Assembly: GCA_937965925.1 (NCBI GenBank)
Contig: CALCME010000114.1
Location: 1-13,404, forward strand
Direction: 5' to 3'
Origin: Candidatus Absconditabacterales bacterium
Lineage (GTDB): Bacteria > Patescibacteriota > Gracilibacteria > Absconditabacterales > Absconditicoccaceae
Length of the DNA stretch: 13,404 bases
The number at the start of each line of letters is the position of its first letter. Positions within the stretch are counted from its first letter, which is position 1. A model generated the notes under the pieces. That model saw nothing but the letters and a program-made list of their open reading frames with translations. It made no database searches and was not told the origin of the DNA. A program made the translations under genes and the position numbers. Shown one piece after another: positions 8,351 to 13,404 of this stretch.

Positions 8351-9172
8351 CTATTCGATTCATAGTATCGGTAATTCATCACTATCATCAAGAGGAATAA
8401 GTCATGAATACGGATCTTCTAGAAGACTTCTATAAAAAGTTCTTCATTCCCAATATGATTCATCTCCAAATAGTGTCGTATAGCTAAGTTCATCTCAATT
8501 CCCTGAATTCAAGACAATGACATTAAAAAAATCATTTCATGATTCGAGACTTCTTGCAATGACAACATCGATCTCAGTCTCATCTTCAAATCGTATAGTA
8601 GTCACATACTCTCTCTGTGAAAGATAATATCCAGCTCCATATCATCAATTTTTAAGCTCTGACCAGACCTTCATAGTTTGTATCTTTGGAAATGAAGATC
8701 AGTGTATATTTATCATGCTTGGAACACTGTTCTTAAATTCTCTAAGAGTTGTAGTAAGAAATTGGATTTCGGTTATGTTATGAAATCAAAACATTGAAAA
8801 TGTAAGAAGACTTTTAGAAAGTCCATAGAGAGAGAACAAGAAGACAAAGAATGAGATAATAATCATATGAATAAGACGTATCGAATATACAGTAACATTC
8901 ATATCAAGAAGAAGACTAATAGCCTTCTTTCTCATCAGATACAAGAGAGTTCAAAACAACAATAATATCATGAAATATATCAGATATCAGATCGGAAAAC
9001 GTCGCACCGGAACTCATCGAGAAAACACTCAGCTATCAAACAAAAATCTCTTTATGGGAAGAGCGAGAAAAAGAATGCACACAAACAGATGTCATAGCAC
9101 TACCAGTAATCAGATTAATCTACCATGCAAGAGAAGTGCTAATCATGGAAAAAGTCTTCAAAAAAATTTCAT
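8351..9172 (-). CDS. Hypothetical membrane protein with C-terminal soluble domain
   Basis: 273 aa; I do not recognise the family. Hydrophobic segments lie at residues about 8-42 (LALLLHGRLIGLLVVLGHLF region, probably one or two helices), about 62-80 (PIGYLIYFMILLLFGTLLYL) and about 100-122 (HMIIISFFVFLFSLYG). From about residue 140 the protein is soluble and polar, with strands such as VTTIRFEDETEIDVVIARS and FFNVIVLNSG, ending acidic (PLDDSDELPILGIE). TGA encodes about a dozen of its glycines. The ATG at 9172 is the first possible start because an in-frame TAA lies two codons upstream. TATAAT occurs just before the start, too close for an ordinary promoter-leader layout. It sits 40 bases after the MFS transporter and 43 before the ABC exporter, between two transporters on the same strand. 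Confidence 0.7.
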
Positions 9173-9212
9173 AAATTATATAAGAGTAAAAGTAGATATA
9201 TATAAATGCTTC

Positions 9213-10421
9213 TTACCTCAATAACGCTAATTTCTTTCTCCAATATAAGAGGCTCAAGACAAGCACAAGTCACATACCACCAAACACATTTGTTCATATC
9301 AAAGCAAACAATCATGTCGCAATTACAGGAATAATTGCTCTACTTGCTGCCATGATAGACTCTTCAAGTCAGGTCACTAATCACTGCTGTTTGTCTGATA
9401 CTTTTGAGGTGATGAGTCATTTGAATGATGAGAGACACAATGCTATCCCCGCATCCAGAAAGAATGCGATTGCAATATATCACCAAACATCTGGTCTAAG
9501 AAAAAATCACAATAAAGAAAATCATACCACAATCATTCAGACCATAAACATTTTTTCATCCGACCAGATTTCAGAGAGTTTCCTCACCGTAAATCACATA
9601 TGAACAATCAAAAACAATCACACCGCCGAAAAGAGATATCAAAGCTGTTCTGGAGACAGATGTAAGACATCCTTAAAATACAAGGCAATAGTAGACGTAT
9701 ACGCAACAAATACTCATCCAAATAATGCATAGAGTGCAAACCATTTCTTTAACTCAGGAAAGGACTTCAAGAGATCAAATCTTCTCGTAATACTCATTAA
9801 TTTCCATTCATCAATAAGATCTGTCGATCTCATTTCTACTGGTAGTGACTCTGGTAGCTTGAAGATCAGGAGGAGGAGAGTGATGAATGAGAGTCAAACA
9901 CCTATCGCTATTGGTCATAGATATCCCCATCACCGACTATAACTCCATGAACCGATCGCTGGTCAGACAATCATAGCGACTCAGATCATCGCACCGACCA
10001 TACCAAATACTTTTGTCTTCTCATCATTGCTCGTTACATCTGACAGATATGCATTTGCTACAGAACCATTTCATCAGGTGACTCCATCCATCATTCTACT
10101 AGCGAGGACTCATCGTAATACTCATGATACTCACAAAAATACTACATTCTCAAACCACAAAGCAACACCAAAAAACACAAGACTCACGAGCGTCCCAGCC
10201 TGACTTCGAATCAAAAGTGGTCTTCTTCATATCTTATCACTCCAAGCACCAAACAGTGGCGAGGCAAAAAACTGACAGATCGAATATGATGACATCAGAA
10301 TCCCATAAAATACCGCTCACTGCCCATAGTCATCTACCAGATAGGGAAGTACAGGAATAAACAATGCAAATCACATTCAGTTTACAAACTGAAGGAGGAA
10401 AACAGGGAAGAGTTTTTTCAT
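9213..10421 (-). CDS. MFS transporter, drug:H+ antiporter (TetA-like) type
   Basis: 402 aa, about twelve membrane helices, the standard MFS size. The helix 1 opening is FPVFLLQFVNGMGFALFIPV, then LPYLVDDYGQGAVFYGILMS. The loop 2-3 signature is GAWSDKIGRRPLLI (G...D+.GRRp.l), with its glycine before RRP encoded by TGA. VFGMVGAMIGVAMIVGPAIG is the antiporter motif C region of helix 5. The C-terminal half repeats the fold less clearly and ends with the basic tail LLYWRKKLALLR. DHA1-type members usually expel drugs or metabolites by proton exchange; the substrate here is unknown. The segment around GVLASRMMDGVTGGNGSVAN corresponds to helix 4. It starts 22 bases after the methyltransferase stop and is likely co-transcribed with it. 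The start ATGAAAAAA is preceded by an AT-rich leader. Confidence 0.9.
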
Positions 10422-10443
10422 ATACAAACAAAGGTAAAGTTGT

Positions 10444-11109
10444 CTATTTCTTAAAGATCGAAAGAAGAACGGGAGGGAAGATATCAAAGAAGGTAATCTG
10501 TTTATTTTCTAGCAAAAAAGATATCTTTTCAGACAGTATTGGTCTAAAGACTAAGATTTCTTGAGTAAAATATTGATTATATATGTCGTTCTTGCGATAC
10601 TGTCATGAGATGAGAGGTGCTTCAGTCGTCAGAACATCTTTTGCTCACTCAAATATCGTCTCCAAAACAGAATCAGGTAAAAGAGTTACTGGAATAGTCG
10701 TTACAATTCCATCTACCGTTCATGATTCAAAATCAATTCAAACCGTCTCTGCAGATCATTGTATATATACATCTAGAAATCATTCAGATTTTCAAAAAAA
10801 GTCATCAAGACGAGAAGATGAAAATTCTACTTTCAAGTATTCGATATTACTCGGAAGTGTTTCATACAAGGCCAACGTTATTTTTCATCTATATGATTGT
10901 ATTTTTGGATGTGAAAGGATCTCACGGCTGATATTTCATGGTCCAGCTCAAAATTCAACTAATCTAATATGATCTTTCTTCCAGACTCACTCATCTAGAC
11001 TTCTAACAAGCATATCAGCAAGTTTTTGAGAAGAGTATGGTCATAGTTTTGAAACAGCTCAAACAGTTGCGATATTTTTAATCCACTGAATATGGTCTTT
11101 AACCTGCAT
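10444..11109 (-). CDS. SAM-dependent methyltransferase, phospholipid/rRNA dimethylase-like
   Basis: 221 aa. The opening KNIATVGAVSKLGPYSSQKL followed by RLVEFGAGPGNISREIL (residues about 49-65) is the class I methyltransferase motif I, in the arrangement seen in bacterial phospholipid N-methyltransferases and the KsgA/Erm group, where GA(V/I).PSS or S..la precedes the E.G.G.G loop. Later, VDGIVTTIPVTLLPDSVLET, then IFEGAKDVL and GQYRKNDIYNQYF, match the motif IV to VI region (D.Ivs.lP......l..il......L..gG...qy). The usual motif II acidic residue is within LALYETLPSN. The substrate is unknown, and lipid head groups are one candidate from similarity. It lies 82 bases after the metallopeptidase and 22 before the MFS gene. 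The ATG at 11109 is the only plausible start. Confidence 0.75.
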
Positions 11110-11158
11110 AAATCAGTAAATAAAGAATAAAATGTGCAAGAATATCTTTTATCTGAAG

Positions 11159-11182
11159 TCTCATATCTCATATCTCATATCT
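11159..11182. repeat. Heptamer tandem repeat
   Basis: TCTCATA repeats three full times plus three bases in the gap between the methyltransferase and the metallopeptidase genes. No function is evident. It would lie in the transcript joining the two genes, and its copy number may vary between strains. Confidence 0.7.
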
Positions 11183-11191
11183 AACTCATTA

Positions 11192-11851
11192 CTACCTCAT
11201 CGCATTTCCCCACTTCTTCAACCATGCTCTTGCTTTCATCGTCTCAGGAAACAGCTCAGTACAAAAATCCCAGAAATCGCGTGAGTGATTCATGTGCTTC
11301 AGGTGAGCAAGTTCGTGACAGATAATATAGTCAGATATAAACATTGGCATCTTCACCAACCTTCGATTCAATCCAATATGTCTCTTTGAGCTACACGTTC
11401 ACCATTTGGTTTTTTGATCTCTTATGAAACATCTCTCGTAGGGGAGTGCATGCTTGTGAGAGAGTTGATCGAGTCTACGGGTAAGCATGTGCTTAGCGTA
11501 AGTTGTATATCGTTGCTTTCTGTTCTCAAGATTCAGTAGATCGTATCATCGAGTAATCGTCTGCATCTTGTGATCCACATGATATTTCTTCTCTTGCTGT
11601 GGAAAGTGGATAAACGTATATGCCTTCCCATGTAAGAGTATCTGATCTGGTTGGAGATCTATAAAGACCCCATATACCTGTAGTTTCTCTCTCTTCTTGC
11701 GTATCCGCGTCTCTCTCCTAAGCAAAAAATCCTCGATCTGACTCAGAGGAATACGGAGAGGAGCAGTAGCAATAACCGTATCAGCATCTTCAATACGGAT
11801 ACGAAGATACTTTACCTTCTTGCGAAGAATAGTGAGTTTATAAGGTTTCAT
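11192..11851 (-). CDS. YgjP/DUF45-type zinc metallopeptidase
   Basis: 219 aa, normal for the YgjP-like (DUF45, M48-related) family. The signature is complete: IRDQKTKWGTCSSKRHIGLN then RRLVKMPMFISDYIICHELA, with the zinc site HELAHLKHMNH (H179, E180, H183, H189). RDFWDFCTELFPE is the usual family end. The N-terminal 100 residues form the beta-rich domain seen before the catalytic part (VKYLRIRIEDADTVIATAPL). Two family glycines (RGYDL and the tryptophan-following WGTCSS) are TGA codons, so the gene looks cut in two under the standard code. Family members often sit near restriction or envelope genes, and their substrates are unclear. A promoter fits upstream at 11870-11899. It is the first gene of the long minus-strand series leading through the methyltransferase and the transporters. 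Confidence 0.9.
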
Positions 11852-11869
11852 TATTTGTAAGTATATGAA

Positions 11870-11899
11870 ATCATACTAAATTACCAATGATAAGATCAA
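11870..11899 (-). promoter_or_regulatory. Putative promoter of the metallopeptidase gene
   Basis: On the minus strand, TTGATC (11899-11894) and TATGAT (11875-11870) are separated by 18 bases and lie about 19 bases before the ATG at 11851. Both boxes are one or two bases from the sigma-70 consensus. Transcription would diverge from the structured RNA starting near 11954. Confidence 0.5.
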
Positions 11900-11918
11900 T
11901 TTTTCATCAAGTTAAATA

Positions 11919-11947
11919 TTGACTTTGATAAACAAATACCAATAAAA
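11919..11947 (+). promoter_or_regulatory. Putative promoter of the plus-strand structured RNA
   Basis: TTGACT (11919-11924), 17 bases, then ATAAAA (11942-11947), which matches the -10 consensus only loosely. A start about seven bases later (near 11954) falls directly before the first pseudoknot strand at 11957, which supports the assignment. Evidence is otherwise weak. Confidence 0.4.
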
Positions 11948-12085
11948 GTATCACTTCCAGTCGAAGTATTAAAATTATTCACTCATGCCAACCGACTGGG
12001 TAAGGCATACAAACCCCCAATATATTATGGGGAAAAAATTTAAATTTTACAACTCCGCCAGAAGGCGGAGATGGAAAATGTTTGT

Positions 12086-12130
12086 AAGAAAGATCATTAA
12101 GTCCTATTTCAGGACTAAGTGATCTTTCTT
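12086..12130. repeat. Long near-perfect hairpin
   Basis: AAGAAAGATCA (12086-12096) pairs perfectly with TGATCTTTCTT (12120-12130). After a T-G and a T-A pair and one A-A mismatch, AGTCCT pairs with AGGACT around the loop ATTTC. No T-run follows on either strand, so it is not an intrinsic terminator. In RNA it would be a strong double-stranded helix. Confidence 0.85.
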
Positions 12131-12305
12131 AAGGTCAGCTAGAACCATAATCTAGCAAAATAAAATCCCACCTATGGGAATGCTTAATACGGAGTACATC
12201 TTGCACTTATATACACGTATATAAGAATGCCGACAGGAAACGTATGAAAGCAACAAATGGAGTTCTGGTCGTTCCTCCAACAAAAGAACTAACCGCGACT
12301 GTATT

Positions 12306-12348
12306 GACAGTCAACATGGTATGTCAACTTTTGACTGCCTTTTTTTTT
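12306..12348 (+). terminator. Rho-independent terminator (plus strand)
   Basis: CAGTCAA (12308-12314) pairs with TTGACTG (12331-12337), with an extra outer G-C pair after one mismatch, followed directly by nine T (12340-12348). The direction shows that a plus-strand transcript ends here, although both neighbouring protein genes are on the minus strand. The loop contains a second GTCAAC copy that could pair alternatively. Confidence 0.8.
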
Positions 12349-12366
12349 GAACTCAATTTACTACTC

Positions 12367-13398
12367 TTACCTATTAATAACCCACTCATCATACATATCA
12401 GTAAGAAGAAACGGAGCGTCTTTTTTCATCAACTCTACAATCTGTTCATTCGATTCCCGTCATCATATAGGTTCATACACTGATAAATAATGACGGACAT
12501 GATTAGAGAGTCATGACGTATCTCATTTTTTTTCATTCAGATACTTCAAGAGTAATCATCAACTTCTCCAGTGTATTCTACTTCTTTTCATATCAATATA
12601 ATCCAAAACCCCATAGTTCTCAAACAATACCTTTGCTAAGGGAAGATACGACTCTTCGAGTTCTTTTTGTTTCCTACAGTGCATTTCAAAACCTACTCAT
12701 TGCATCCTTATAATACTGTGATTGTGATGCTGATCAAGAATTTTCACTGCTGCAACAGCCAATAAAGACATTTTTACATGATCATCTCAATCTAGAATTT
12801 TACTGTATCTGTCTATATCAAATACCGTATTGGATCAAAGTAGTTCATCTATCTCATCATTTGGTATATACAGATACTGTTCTTTTGTATCTTTCGATCA
12901 TAATTTCTCCTTAAGTTTTTTCACCATAGTCAAATATTCGTTATTTCTTCTGTTCTTTCCTTCTCTTTCCAGAAGTTTCTTTTCTTGTTTGTTTGTAGTG
13001 GTCGTAATTTTTATACGTTGCTCTTCATCAAGATAGTCACTTGTTCAGTCTCAATGTATCAACGTTGGTTTAGTCAAAATCCTTGCTATCAATGCTGGGG
13101 TTACTCAAAACTGATCTTTGAACCACAGAGCGTTTTTGGAGGTATCCTCAGGTCAGTCATGGATAAGACAAGCAATAAAAAAATCACGACTTAAGAGTCA
13201 TGATTTTGCGTAAGATACACTAGCATTAATTGTCATTTCTAGCGAATGATCTACTTTATCTTCAAATGCACCTGAGTACATGCGAGTTTTACTTATTTGT
13301 CCATCCAGCTCATTTCTCATAAAATCACTTGCTCTGACTATATCTTTAATATCATCATCGGATAGTTGAACAATATTTCTTTTTTTGAACTGTTTCAT
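12367..13398 (-). CDS. RelA/SpoT-type HD hydrolase without synthetase domain (candidate alarmone hydrolase)
   Basis: 343 aa. The metal-site residues of the RelA/SpoT hydrolase domain are all visible: H51 (VDHSLEM), H80-D81 with E84-D85-T86 in CLIHDGPEDT, and D222 with N226 in VKILDQHHN, the counterpart of KLADRLhN. FGVTPALIARILTK follows the HD as FG..va.lv...TK does in Rel proteins. The family removes pyrophosphate from (p)ppGpp, ending the stringent response. No synthetase, TGS or ACT domain follows, so it would be a stand-alone hydrolase. Residues about 120-200 form a charged insertion rich in Lys and Glu, and about 100 C-terminal residues are unassigned. TGA codons supply Gly67, Gly82 and others. 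The ATG at 13398 is six bases from the window edge and the frame stays open upstream, so the true start could lie further out. Confidence 0.75.
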
Positions 13399-13404
13399 GA
13401 GACA

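Larger units (their letters stand above)
11954..12352 (+). ncRNA. Candidate structured non-coding RNA of about 400 nt, family unknown
   Basis: No protein gene fits this stretch on either strand. It contains a dense series of helices. CCAGTCG (11957-11963) pairs with CGACTGG (11993-11999), and ATGCC (11985-11989) pairs with GGCAT (12004-12008), which together form an H-type pseudoknot. CTCCGCC-AGAA-GGCGGAG lies at 12053-12070. A 20-position hairpin with one mismatch lies at 12086-12130. GCTAGA-loop-TCTAGC lies at 12138-12156, TCCCA-CCTA-TGGGA at 12166-12179, CTTATATA-CACG-TATATAAG at 12206-12225 and TGGAG-loop-CTCCA at 12258-12279. A rho-independent terminator ends it. Size and pseudoknot recall RNase P RNA or tmRNA. 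I found neither the RNase P GAGGAAAGUCC core nor a tRNA-like 3' end with CCA, so I leave it unassigned. Confidence 0.5.

Noticed and set aside
11159..11182. Heptamer repeats as part of a CRISPR array
   Set aside because: The units are seven bases and directly adjacent, with no spacers.
11954..12352. Assignment of the structured RNA as RNase P RNA or tmRNA
   Set aside because: The conserved RNase P core sequences and the tmRNA tRNA-like ends with CCA were not found on either strand, so the family is left open.
12449..12459. tRNA T-loop-like sequence TTCGATTCCCG
   Set aside because: It lies inside the HD hydrolase coding sequence and no acceptor, D or anticodon arms can be built around it.
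12244..12483. Plus-strand open frame starting MKATNGVLVV
   Set aside because: It runs through the terminator stem and T-run and then antisense into the HD hydrolase gene; no family resemblance.

Overview
The window reads coherently only if TGA is translated as glycine (genetic code 25). That code is known from the candidate phyla Gracilibacteria (BD1-5) and SR1/Absconditabacteria, so this is most likely a chromosomal piece of such a bacterium. Under the standard code every gene falls into short fragments. With TGA=Gly, fourteen long reading frames appear, and TGA falls on family-conserved glycines, for example the PhzF motifs DPVTG and GRPGH and the MFS motif DKIGRRP. All assigned stops are TAA or TAG. 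The DNA is AT-rich, genes are tightly packed, and almost no start has a Shine-Dalgarno sequence.

Left part (1-4602). A truncated membrane-anchored protein (minus) diverges from a TrmB-family regulator (plus). A broken stretch, possibly the remains of a CYTH-domain gene, follows. Then comes a plus-strand run of a PhzF-family enzyme, an Ldh2-family malate/L-lactate dehydrogenase homologue and a BASS (bile acid:sodium symporter) family transporter. This run could be a small-metabolite uptake and conversion unit, possibly for a 2-oxo acid (inference). The dehydrogenase homologue lacks the usual catalytic histidines.

Middle and right part (4609-11851), all minus strand. In transcription order: a YgjP/DUF45-type metallopeptidase, a SAM-dependent methyltransferase, an MFS transporter, an unknown membrane protein, and an ABC exporter carrying an in-frame palindromic repeat insertion. 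A RelB/RelE-type toxin-antitoxin pair with its own promoter/operator follows. Four bases after the toxin comes a left-handed beta-helix (hexapeptide) acyltransferase, then a small protein that may be a diverged RlmH.

Far right (11852-13404). A 515-base stretch has no protein gene. It shows a promoter-like sequence, a pseudoknot, a series of strong hairpins and a rho-independent terminator, all consistent with a plus-strand structured RNA of about 400 nt that I cannot assign to a family. Beyond it lies a minus-strand RelA/SpoT-type HD hydrolase without a synthetase domain, a candidate alarmone hydrolase.

The strongest candidates for something undescribed are the structured RNA, the toxin-antitoxin-acyltransferase operon and the histidine-less Ldh2 protein next to PhzF and a BASS transporter.
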